A stretch of DNA of 20,773 nt from a bacterium UBP17_UBA6191 (GTDB lineage: Bacteria > Muiribacteriota > UBA6191): positions 1 through 20,773 of the forward strand of contig DITF01000328.1 in NCBI GenBank assembly GCA_002422125.1, given 5' to 3'. How positions within the stretch are numbered: the first letter of the stretch is position 1; every line of letters begins with the position of its first letter. The translations under genes were made by a program, and so were the position numbers. The notes beneath the pieces are model-generated. The model had not been told where the DNA came from and ran no database searches. It saw nothing but the letters and a program-made list of their open reading frames with translations. Shown here piece by piece: positions 15,111-20,773 of this stretch.

Positions 15111-16336
15111 AGAAGCTCTTGGATTGCAAAGTGGGCCTGACTACCATGGAGTGGACAGCCACCTTGAATCAAAGCCGGTCCTAGTGGGCAAAACCTGGAA
15201 TGCTCCTCCCTGTTCTTTTGACATGTTTCCTGCATGGATTTCACAAAATTATGCGAAGACCCCTCAATGCGAGACCTCATTAGTGGGAGAAACTCCAGTA
15301 AATCCCAGATCGCAAAACTAGAACCTGCTCCCGAGACTGGAAGAGTAACATCTCCCGGATTACCAAACTCCACCAGAATCTCCACGCGTTCTCTTTTAAC
15401 TGTCAAATGACCAAAATTTAATGGCAAGGGAATCACTAATTTCTGACCCAAAAGCTCATAAGGATGCTGATTCTCGATCAGATATCCTGACAATTCTGTC
15501 AGAATTCTGGCTGAGTCAGATGGTTCTTGAAATGCAAGACGAAACTTTAACGCAAAACTCCCAGATACCCTCTTATAAACCACACCGCTGACTCTCGTTA
15601 AGGACAAAAGAATCCTCTGGAGGGCTTTTTGATTTGAGCCTTGATACAAATCCATTAAGGATTGACTTTTAGGTAAATGCACCCAGTTCAGAGTCAGATA
15701 GCTAGAACATTCCACGCAAAAGGGTTTCTCATTGGTAAAGCCAGAAAGGCTGGCTTTTGTTTGCGAACAACTTAAGGACAACTCATCGGATGCTCCCGAG
15801 AGTCTGCACTCTCTTGAAGGTAGATTTGAGTCCAAATCCATTCGATTCTGAATTCTTATTTGATCCTCAGTTCCAATCAGGCAAAAATCGGCGTTTAGGC
15901 CCTGTCTTAAACATAGTTTATTACCAGAATCAAATTCTCCCCGCTGTTCCTGACTCAGACGATCTAACCATTTCATCCACAAAGACTTGTCCTGAACCAG
16001 CTCCCAGGATGTCAAATCCCTGGTGGAAACTCGTAGCGAAAAACCATCAAATGGCCTAAAAATCCCCATATCATTGGCGAAAAATGCTGCCTGTACTGCG
16101 GAATCCTGACGACGGGAAAATACCAGCCAGCGCCAAAATACATTCAAAATGGTGGAAGAGTGCCATTCCTTCGGCATTAGAGGCTGACGAATGATAAGCC
16201 CACCGCCCAAATATTCAGCCTCAGAAGTATCTACTGACCCCAATCGCATGTCCGCATATTCTGGTACTGAGGTATGCGGTGAAAAAAAGTGTAGTGACCC
16301 AACTGTCAAAATTGCCAATAACAAAAGCCACTTCAT
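15008..16336 (-). CDS. Unrecognised exported protein with nine cysteines
   Basis: Encodes 442 residues; I do not recognise it. A hydrophobic N-terminus (about 3-17) is a signal peptide or membrane anchor, with no lipobox cysteine. The body is mixed beta/alpha and rich in Leu, Ser and Arg. Cysteines stand at 142, 152, 177, 190, 207, 210, 372, 383 and 394, several in close pairs (FCVEC; CQKN...RFCPLG...GGCPLH), which suggests disulfides or a metal site in an exported fold. Its ATG at 16336 overlaps the maf stop codon as ATGA, so translation is probably coupled to maf; an in-frame TTG at 16351 is the other possible start. The C-terminal 33 residues are encoded antisense to the end of the permease-like gene. 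A hint of function from context is lacking. Confidence 0.7.
   Translation of the reverse strand: MKWLLLLAILTVGSLHFFSPHTSVPEYADMRLGSVDTSEAEYLGGGLIIRQPLMPKEWHSSTILNVFWRWLVFSRRQDSAVQAAFFANDMGIFRPFDGFSLRVSTRDLTSWELVQDKSLWMKWLDRLSQEQRGEFDSGNKLCLRQGLNADFCLIGTEDQIRIQNRMDLDSNLPSRECRLSGASDELSLSCSQTKASLSGFTNEKPFCVECSSYLTLNWVHLPKSQSLMDLYQGSNQKALQRILLSLTRVSGVVYKRVSGSFALKFRLAFQEPSDSARILTELSGYLIENQHPYELLGQKLVIPLPLNFGHLTVKRERVEILVEFGNPGDVTLPVSGAGSSFAIWDLLEFLPLMRSRIEGSSHNFVKSMQETCQKNREEHSRFCPLGPALIQGGCPLHGSQAHFAIQELLYGEVLSVLPALLKADFEFVGEVDSAFRSRIRWR
15737..15762 (+). terminator. Intrinsic-terminator-like hairpin, plus strand, inside the opposing gene
   Basis: AAAGCCAG (15737-15744) and CTGGCTTT (15750-15757) form an 8-bp stem with a 5-base loop, followed by TTTTGTTT. 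The shape is that of a rho-independent terminator for plus-strand transcription. It lies about 630 bases past the stop codon of the permease-like gene, within the coding region of the minus-strand gene. It may end the metF transcript, or be a coincidence of coding sequence. Confidence 0.4.
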
Positions 16337-16935
16337 CGGGAAAACCGACAATGGCCTAGTTCTAACAAATCATGCAAAAGTTGGGGTGCCGGCAAGCCCA
16401 TTACATTATAGTAACAGCCCTGAATCCGACGAATAAAACAGGAACTCAAGTCCTGAATCGCATATGCTCCCGCTTTGTCTTGAAAATTGTCCTTATCCAG
16501 CCAGCAGTACACTAACTGCGAAGGTAGATCAAAAAACTCGACCTCTGTCGTATAAAACTTGTTCAGAAGCTCTGTCCCATCCCCCGAAACTAAACTGACA
16601 CCAGTATGTACCTGATGAGTTTTCCCCGAGAGTAACTTGAGTGCCTCAAAGGCTTCTTCCTTAGTCGCATACTTTCCAAAAAGTCGGTCCCCGAGTGCCA
16701 CCACCGTATCGAAACAAAACAAAAATCCTGCTCCTAACTGATGGGTATTTTGGATGCACCTGGATTTATACTGGGCATTTTCAAGAGCAAAATCGCCACC
16801 CATTCCACTATCTCGCAGCAATTCATCTTTGGAGGTCAGAATTTGAAATGAAGAAAACAGGTAGGCAAACAATTCCTTGCGACGAGGAGAAGATGACCCT
16901 AAATACACCGGCCCATTAGACAAAAAGCTTAACAT
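16333..16935 (-). CDS. maf: Maf-family nucleotide pyrophosphatase
   Basis: Encodes 200 residues. Maf proteins hydrolyse dTTP/UTP or methylated nucleotides to monophosphates and affect septum formation. Motifs in order: YLGSSSPRRKEL at 11-22 (equal to 'LASxSPRRxEL'), FDTVV at 75-79 with the conserved Asp76, GKTHQVHTGV at 104-113, DKAGAYAIQD at 153-162, and GCYYNVMGLP at 173-182. The residue before DTVV is Phe where Thr, Ala or Ser is common. The ATG at 16935 lies two bases past the T-run of the rpsT terminator, and the only ribosome-site-like bases (CAGGG) are in the 3' arm of that hairpin. A GTG at codon 10 is a possible later start. The stop codon overlaps the next ATG. Subfamily (YhdE, YceF) not assigned. 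Confidence 0.92.
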   Translation of the reverse strand: MLSFLSNGPVYLGSSSPRRKELFAYLFSSFQILTSKDELLRDSGMGGDFALENAQYKSRCIQNTHQLGAGFLFCFDTVVALGDRLFGKYATKEEAFEALKLLSGKTHQVHTGVSLVSGDGTELLNKFYTTEVEFFDLPSQLVYCWLDKDNFQDKAGAYAIQDLSSCFIRRIQGCYYNVMGLPAPQLLHDLLELGHCRFSR

Positions 16936-16937
16936 AC

Positions 16938-16963
16938 AAAAAAGCCCTGGGTCACAGGGCTTT
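16938..16963 (-). terminator. Rho-independent terminator of rpsT
   Basis: On the minus strand a 9-bp stem (AAAGCCCTG, 16963-16955, with CAGGGCTTT, 16949-16941) closes a 5-base loop and runs into six T residues (16943-16938). This is a textbook intrinsic terminator about 58 bases after the rpsT stop codon. A second, looser 9-bp inverted repeat (16969-16977 with 17012-17020) lies between it and rpsT. Confidence 0.85.
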
Positions 16964-17021
16964 GTAGATCCTTTTAATTAAAAAACACATTTCAAAAATG
17001 AAGAGTGTAGTTTAAAAGGAC

Positions 17022-17300
17022 TTAGCTTTGTTTGGCTGCGCTCAACTGGTTCACACGAACCATGAGTCGACTTTTATTTCTGGCCGCTGTGTTTTTATGA
17101 ATGATGTTTTTAGAAACCATCTTATCAAACAAGCGCAGAGTTGCGGGCAACGCCGCTGAAATGGCTTCCTGATTACCTTCTGTTAACAGTTTTGCCATTT
17201 TCTTTTTGGCGGTGCGCAGAGAAGCTTTCAAAGCTGAATTGCGCTCTGTGCGCTTGACAGCTTGTCGAGCGCGTTTGGCTACCGATGCTATATTGGCCAT
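17022..17300 (-). CDS. rpsT: Small-subunit ribosomal protein S20
   Basis: Encodes 92 residues, normal for S20, an early-binding 30S protein that contacts 16S rRNA. The sequence begins MANIASVAKRARQ and continues with NSALKASLRTAKKK and, near the end, HKNTAARNKSRLMVRVN, all standard S20 words. It is strongly basic and helical. The frame is open 24 codons further upstream, but that stretch covers the promoter; the ATG at 17300 has AAGG six bases upstream and gives the family N-terminus. It is a single-gene unit with its own strong promoter and terminator. In enterobacteria S20 represses its own translation; no evidence for or against that is visible here. Confidence 0.97.
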   Translation of the reverse strand: MANIASVAKRARQAVKRTERNSALKASLRTAKKKMAKLLTEGNQEAISAALPATLRLFDKMVSKNIIHKNTAARNKSRLMVRVNQLSAAKQS

Positions 17301-17354
17301 TGCGAACCTTAATCCTTTTATAATCGTTAGAACAATGCTAAATGCAGGGGACGG

Positions 17355-17382
17355 ATTATAACACATTGTCACACCAAGTCAA
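17355..17382 (-). promoter_or_regulatory. Strong sigma70-type promoter of rpsT
   Basis: On the minus strand TTGACT (17382-17377) and a perfect TATAAT (17360-17355) are 16 bases apart. The -35 matches at five of six positions. The predicted start near 17348 gives a leader of about 48 bases. This is the best promoter match in the window, as expected for a ribosomal protein gene, and it begins only 21 bases after the tgt stop codon. Confidence 0.85.
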
Positions 17383-17402
17383 ACTCTAATTCCGAGAATG
17401 GA

Positions 17403-18509
17403 TCAAAGTCTTTGTCTCCAGTGATCGCGAAACTCTGGAAACTGTGAAGTCATTATGGACTCTCTGGCAGCATCAAGAAATCGCTTAAAAAAGGCCAAAT
17501 TATGCCATGTCAACAAGCGTTGACCAGTTGTCTCCTTCATTCTTAGCAGGTGGTGGACATAAGAAGCTGAATAGTTCTGACAAACCCTGCAATCACAAGC
17601 ATCATCAATGGCTGCAAGCTGGGTACGGTATTTGGCATTCAGAAGGTTTATCTGCCCATTTTCAGTAAAGGCCCGCCCATGCCTTGCTACCCTTGTTGGC
17701 ATTACACAGTCAAACAAGTCCACCCCGCATTCAATGGCGGTTAGAAAGTCATGAGGAGTCCCAACCCCCATCAGATAATGAGGTCTGGCTGGATCAAGGA
17801 GCGGCCCCACATGCGTAAGTACGCGACCCATATCTTCTCGTGATTCACCGACTGACAAACCACCTATGGCAATCCCGCTAAAGGGCAAATCCTGAATGAA
17901 TTTTAAGGATTGCTCGCGAAGATCAAGATGCACCCCTCCTTGAAAAATCCCAAACAAATGCTGATCTCCTGGATCGGATAAAAATTCTTCAACACATTGC
18001 TCCGCCCAACGATGTGTCAATTGCATGGACTTTTCAATATAGGCACGAGGCGCATCTCCTGGGGGGCATTCATCAAGACACATCATGATATCAGCTCCAA
18101 TGGCTCGCTGAATCTGAACCACACCTTTGGGCTCAAAACGATGCTCGGAACCATCATAAACAGAGCGAAATGTAACCCCATGCGCATCTAGTTTACGCAT
18201 GCCTTCTAGGGAAAAAATCTGAAATCCCCCACTATCGGTCAGCATCGCCCCCTGAAAACCCGTGAATTTATGCAGACCACCATGCTCTTTTAGTACATCT
18301 GATTCTGGCTTCAGATACAAATGATAAGTGTTTCCCAGTACAATCGGAAAACCTAACTCATGCAAATCAGCCGAATCCAGAGTTTTTACTGCTCCCCTCG
18401 TACCCACAGGCATAAACTGGGGCGTCTCAATTTTAACACCTCTAAGGGTAAACTCTGTAACCCTGGCCAGAGTTCTCGAATCTTTCGCTTTAATAGTCAT
18501 TGGAATCAT
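17403..18509 (-). CDS. tgt: Queuine/preQ1 tRNA-guanine transglycosylase
   Basis: Encodes 368 residues. Tgt exchanges guanine-34 in GUN-anticodon tRNAs for preQ1 on the way to queuosine. Visible are LGNTYHL (58-64), TDSGGFQIFSL (91-101) with Asp92, MMCLDECPPG (142-151), GIFQGG (187-192), IGGLSVGE (215-222), LMGVGTP (246-252) and DLFDCVMPTR (264-273) with Asp267 as the likely nucleophile. The zinc site is CDCRVC (Cys305, 307, 310) with His336 in TWHNL. All key residues are present. The ATG at 18509 has no Shine-Dalgarno but has TATTAT eight bases upstream, suggesting a leaderless mRNA; a second ATG at 18500 also lacks one. No queA is nearby. Confidence 0.96.
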   Translation of the reverse strand: MIPMTIKAKDSRTLARVTEFTLRGVKIETPQFMPVGTRGAVKTLDSADLHELGFPIVLGNTYHLYLKPESDVLKEHGGLHKFTGFQGAMLTDSGGFQIFSLEGMRKLDAHGVTFRSVYDGSEHRFEPKGVVQIQRAIGADIMMCLDECPPGDAPRAYIEKSMQLTHRWAEQCVEEFLSDPGDQHLFGIFQGGVHLDLREQSLKFIQDLPFSGIAIGGLSVGESREDMGRVLTHVGPLLDPARPHYLMGVGTPHDFLTAIECGVDLFDCVMPTRVARHGRAFTENGQINLLNAKYRTQLAAIDDACDCRVCQNYSASYVHHLLRMKETTGQRLLTWHNLAFFKRFLDAARESIMTSQFPEFRDHWRQRL

Positions 18510-18523
18510 AAGGGCACATAATA
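18510..18523 (-). promoter_or_regulatory. Candidate -10 element and leaderless start for tgt
   Basis: On the minus strand TATTAT (18523-18518) is followed by eight bases and the tgt ATG. No ribosome site lies between. The arrangement copies that of metF in this window (same hexamer, same 8-base gap, and shared C at gap position 4 and CTT at positions 6-8). The -35 region falls in the terminator hairpin of the upstream gene and does not match consensus. Confidence 0.4.
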
Positions 18524-18527
18524 CAAC

Positions 18528-18561
18528 AAAGGACCGGTCCCCGTAAGGGAACCGATCCTTT
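18528..18561 (-). terminator. Intrinsic terminator after the 196-residue exported protein gene
   Basis: Arms at 18561-18547 and 18542-18528 form a 15-bp stem with a 4-base loop, followed by a T-rich end (TTTGTTGT). Two of the pairs are G-U in the minus-strand RNA but A-C mismatches in the plus-strand RNA. This asymmetry shows the hairpin is meant for minus-strand transcripts. It starts about 24 bases after the stop codon at 18585 and ends next to the tgt -10 element. Confidence 0.8.
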
Positions 18562-18584
18562 AAAGCGATCAGACTAGCTGCAAA

Positions 18585-19175
18585 TTATTGGAAGTATTGA
18601 TCCAAAAACCGTAGAGCATCCATATAAAATGCTCTCTCTTTACCCTGGCTGTTATGCAGTTGGTAAGTTACTGTTTTTTTGATTTCCACACGAACATTGG
18701 AAATCGTTGTTTTCATACTACGATCGCCAATCCTGTAGATTTTGGCCAAAACCTGTAGCAACCGAGACTCAGTAGCTTCCAGATCGCGCTTTACAGTTTC
18801 AATCACAGCCCGGGCCAGATCTTTTTCTTCCTGAAGAAGTCTGACATAAGTCTTCATCAGTTCTTTTTGATCCGCACCTGTACTTGCAGACTGCTGCAAT
18901 TTGACTTCCATCTGCATTACCTCAGTGTATTTGTCTCTCAGACCATACAACTGATCAATAAAGCCCATCACCACTTGAGTGTCGGCCTGACCAAGCTCAC
19001 GAACGATATCTGCAATTGCTGCCATATCTCCGGCCCGATCACTGACCATCATGGATTCTGGAGAACGAGGATAGGTTTTTCTACCTTCTTCCAAATCCTG
19101 TACTTCATTGGCCATGGGAGAACCCAAAAATGCTACACCTAAAAACCCTGTCAAAACCAGTTTGTTCAGTTTCAT
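18585..19175 (-). CDS. Exported alpha-helical protein of unknown function
   Basis: Encodes 196 residues; family not recognised. A signal peptide ends near SPMA (about residue 22). The mature part is almost wholly helical and charged: about 50-95, 103-150 (KELMKTYVRLLQEEKDLARA within it) and 150-196, with heptad-like hydrophobic spacing that could form a coiled coil or helical bundle. There are no cysteines. I chose the ATG at 19175, 8 nt after AAGGAG; an ATG at 19181 is only 2 nt from it. It follows the Gly/Tyr repeat gene by 78 bases containing a hairpin, and is followed by a strong terminator, so the two are likely the last genes of one transcript. A periplasmic or surface partner of the repeat protein is a guess from position. 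Confidence 0.8.
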   Translation of the reverse strand: MKLNKLVLTGFLGVAFLGSPMANEVQDLEEGRKTYPRSPESMMVSDRAGDMAAIADIVRELGQADTQVVMGFIDQLYGLRDKYTEVMQMEVKLQQSASTGADQKELMKTYVRLLQEEKDLARAVIETVKRDLEATESRLLQVLAKIYRIGDRSMKTTISNVRVEIKKTVTYQLHNSQGKERAFYMDALRFLDQYFQ

Positions 19176-19215
19176 ACTCATATCTCCTTGCTACTATCTA
19201 ATCGCTTTAAATCAT

Positions 19216-19242
19216 GGCGAACCCTCATTACAAGGGTTCGCC
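19216..19242 (-). terminator. Perfect 10-bp hairpin between the two exported-protein genes
   Basis: GGCGAACCCT (19216-19225) and AGGGTTCGCC (19233-19242) form a 10-bp perfect stem with a 7-base loop, 12 bases after the repeat-protein stop codon. On the minus strand it is followed by ATGATTT and not a real T-run, so it is more likely a partial terminator or an RNA-processing or stabilising stem that sets unequal levels of the two gene products. Confidence 0.5.
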
Positions 19243-19253
19243 GACGGAACCAA

Positions 19254-20773
19254 TTACTGTCTAGCCTCTTCCAAGCGCTTTTGTGCTGCTGTATAGGCAT
19301 CACGAGCCGACTTGATTCTGGCTGCATCTCCAGTTGCAATAGCCTGGGTCAGTTCCTGATAGGCCTTGTTTACCGCGTCCTGAAGAGCTGCCAGATCGGT
19401 TGGGGCTGAAGGAGCCACTACCGCTGGAGTTTGTACCGCCGCCTGAGCTGCCTGAGGCGCAGCTCCTCCGGTTGATGCGGAGCTATACCCATAATATCCC
19501 GATGTCGGAAATCCGCCACCGTAACCATATCCTGCTCCGTAACCACCAGGAAGGGTGTTCGTTGGAACTCCATAACCCGGGGTACCGTAACCAGGAGTTC
19601 CATACCCAGGGGTACCATATCCGGGAGTACCGTATCCAGGCATACCATAACCGGGTTGACCACCGTAATACCCAGGATATGTGCCATAACCTGGCATCAT
19701 GTGAGTGGTATCATTTAAGACTAAAGAGCCTGCATTGATTTCCTGAACAATTCCAGAAAGCTCATTTGCCGCCACAGTTCGATCCTGAATGGAGGATGCA
19801 TACATCAAACGACGAATCAATCGCTCATTACCTGTAGGAGGTACAGAGGCAATCAAACCCTGTAGTCTGACTCTGGCATTGGAAGAATTTCCTGGGAAAT
19901 CCATGATGATCTGATTCAACTGCTGAAGCAAAAAGCCCTTATCAATATCCTGCTGTCCAGGAAAAGTCTGATTTCCGTTGCCGCCCCATCCAATCGATAG
20001 TTGACCACTGGACCAGTCCGTGAGGATTCCATTTACTTCCATGGAAATCTGATCTTTGTTGCGAAGGTTCGCAGCCAGATACAACCTTCTCATGAGGTTG
20101 GAATCGCCATAAGAGCGGATATAGGAAATGATCTGCTGAATTCTTGCATGGGCATTGTAAATGCGGTTCTGATCCACATCAGATTTGATAAATCTTAGCT
20201 GATCTGTGATCCAGTTTTCATCCACATACTGACCTCCACCCATACCGTATCCAGGCATACCCATTCCTGGAGTACCATAGCCAGGAACGCCATATCCAGG
20301 CATACCCATTCCAGGTGCGCCGTAACCTGGCATACCATAACCGGGTTGACCGTAGCCAGCACCAGTTCCAGGATAAAAACTGCCCCCACCTGGGTAATAA
20401 CCTTGGCCATAACCGTTGCCGGCATAATACCCATTGGAACCATAATTACCGGTATTAATTCCAGTATTTATACCGCCCTGATTATATCCAGTATTGTACC
20501 CTGTGCCCTGGTTGTAGCCGGTATTGTACCCTGTGCCCTGATTATAGCCTGTGTTGTAGCCAGTACCTTGATTGTAACCAGTTCCCTGATTATAACCAGT
20601 TCCAGTATTATAGGCTCCACCCAGACCATCGTAGCGGCCAGCCGTTGAGCTTACAGCAGCATTTGTTTGATACTGTGCAGTCTCAGTGGCGGATACAGGC
20701 ATCGACTGGACCAGGAAGATTCCGAAGGCAGCGACTTTCAAACCAAAACGAATTGGTCTTGTCGATAATTGGG
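19254..20773 (-). CDS. Exported Gly/Tyr-rich repeat protein with duplicated helical domain (5' end outside window)
   Basis: At least 495 residues; the frame stays open to the window edge (codons for QLSTRPIRFGL precede the TTG at 20741, which has no ribosome site), so the true start is probably beyond it. Numbering from that TTG: signal peptide ending near PVSA (18); Gly/Tyr/Asn repeats at 44-100 (GTGYNQ twice, then GTGYNTGYNQ three times); PGYG-type pentapeptides at 133-167; helical domain A at about 172-248; helical domain B at about 265-341; a second PGYGT block at 363-391; an Ala/Pro linker; and a C-terminal helix or coiled coil at about 448-495. Domains A and B are similar to each other (about 30% identity over 53 aligned residues). 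No cysteine. The composition suits a structural, adhesive or phase-separating surface protein. Family unknown. Confidence 0.85.
   Translation of the reverse strand, partial: QLSTRPIRFGLKVAAFGIFLVQSMPVSATETAQYQTNAAVSSTAGRYDGLGGAYNTGTGYNQGTGYNQGTGYNTGYNQGTGYNTGYNQGTGYNTGYNQGGINTGINTGNYGSNGYYAGNGYGQGYYPGGGSFYPGTGAGYGQPGYGMPGYGAPGMGMPGYGVPGYGTPGMGMPGYGMGGGQYVDENWITDQLRFIKSDVDQNRIYNAHARIQQIISYIRSYGDSNLMRRLYLAANLRNKDQISMEVNGILTDWSSGQLSIGWGGNGNQTFPGQQDIDKGFLLQQLNQIIMDFPGNSSNARVRLQGLIASVPPTGNERLIRRLMYASSIQDRTVAANELSGIVQEINAGSLVLNDTTHMMPGYGTYPGYYGGQPGYGMPGYGTPGYGTPGYGTPGYGTPGYGVPTNTLPGGYGAGYGYGGGFPTSGYYGYSSASTGGAAPQAAQAAVQTPAVVAPSAPTDLAALQDAVNKAYQELTQAIATGDAARIKSARDAYTAAQKRLEEARQ
19569..19655 (-). repeat. 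15-base tandem repeats coding PGYGT pentapeptides
   Basis: About six tandem units of five codons (P-G-Y-G-T/M/V) near the C-terminal third of the repeat protein. Codons differ between units at third positions, so the repeat is conserved as protein more than as DNA. Confidence 0.85.
20241..20345 (-). repeat. PGYG/PGMGM pentapeptide repeats, first block
   Basis: About seven five-codon units of the form P-G-(Y/M)-G-(M/A/V/T) just before helical domain A. The same unit type recurs after domain B, so the two helical domains are bracketed by matching low-complexity segments. Confidence 0.8.
20478..20603 (-). repeat. 18-base and 30-base tandem repeats coding GTGYNQ and GTGYNTGYNQ
   Basis: Two 6-residue units (GTGYNQ) followed by three 10-residue units (GTGYNTGYNQ). 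Two neighbouring 30-base units share an identical 20-base stretch (20491-20510 and 20521-20540), which points to recent duplication. The third unit differs at many synonymous sites. Confidence 0.85.

Noticed and set aside
16337..16351. TTG start five codons upstream of the cysteine-containing protein
   Set aside because: The ATG at 16336 overlaps the maf stop as ATGA, a common coupled start, and ATG is preferred; the TTG remains possible.
17301..17372. N-terminal extension of the S20 reading frame
   Set aside because: It would translate the -10 box and leader; the family N-terminus MANIASVAKRARQ begins at 17300 with a proper ribosome site.
19569..20603. Short direct repeats that might suggest a CRISPR array
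   Set aside because: Units are contiguous, in multiples of three, lie in one long frame and have no unique spacers.
20346..20648. 100-codon plus-strand frame over the repeat region
   Set aside because: It is the reverse reading of tandem repeats coding the Gly/Tyr protein; repeats keep several frames open by chance.

Overview
The window reads as one piece of a Gram-negative (diderm) chromosome of moderate GC content. The diderm reading rests on type IV pilus motors, an OmpP1/PorV-like beta-barrel protein, a lipobox lipoprotein and several signal-peptide proteins. The order pilB-pilT-pilC followed by a pilin resembles the pil cluster of Myxococcus and other 'deltaproteobacterial' lineages. 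A Bdellovibrionota/Oligoflexia-like or related organism is my best guess, but this is an inference from gene content and no rRNA is present to settle it.

Layout. (1) Positions 1-8005, all on the minus strand, form a surface/secretion gene block read from right to left: a lipoprotein with repeated carboxypeptidase-regulatory-like Ig folds, a PorV/UPF0164-type barrel protein, an exported NHL beta-propeller plus TPR protein, the motors PilB and PilT, the platform protein PilC, and the first 16 codons of a prepilin whose body lies outside the window. (2) A divergent gene at 8181 encodes an unrecognised single-span membrane protein and converges exactly on recJ. (3) recJ and miaB form a minus-strand pair, divergent from metF and a FtsX-type permease-like gene on the plus strand. 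The metF/miaB spacer holds overlapping, symmetric -10 elements. (4) The permease-like gene overlaps, tail to tail by 103 bp, an unrecognised cysteine-containing exported protein that is translationally coupled (ATGA) to maf. (5) rpsT (with a near-consensus promoter and an intrinsic terminator) and tgt follow. (6) The right end holds a 196-residue exported helical protein and a large exported Gly/Tyr-rich repeat protein whose 5' end runs off the window.

How the genes fit together. PilB, PilT and PilC are the cytoplasmic and inner-membrane core of a type IV pilus or pilus-like secretion machine. The three upstream envelope proteins are packed against them with gaps or overlaps of only tens of bases, so they may be accessory parts of the same apparatus. 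RecJ, MiaB, MetF, Maf, S20 and Tgt are housekeeping: DNA repair, tRNA anticodon-loop modification, one-carbon metabolism, nucleotide sanitation or division control, and the ribosome.

The parts least explained by known families are the Gly/Tyr repeat protein with a duplicated helical domain, the permease-like protein with a roughly 280-residue extension and no adjacent ATPase, and the two unrecognised proteins at 8181-9155 and 15008-16336. I saw no CRISPR array, tRNA, rRNA, insertion sequence or phage gene. No stretch above 300 bases is without a gene.
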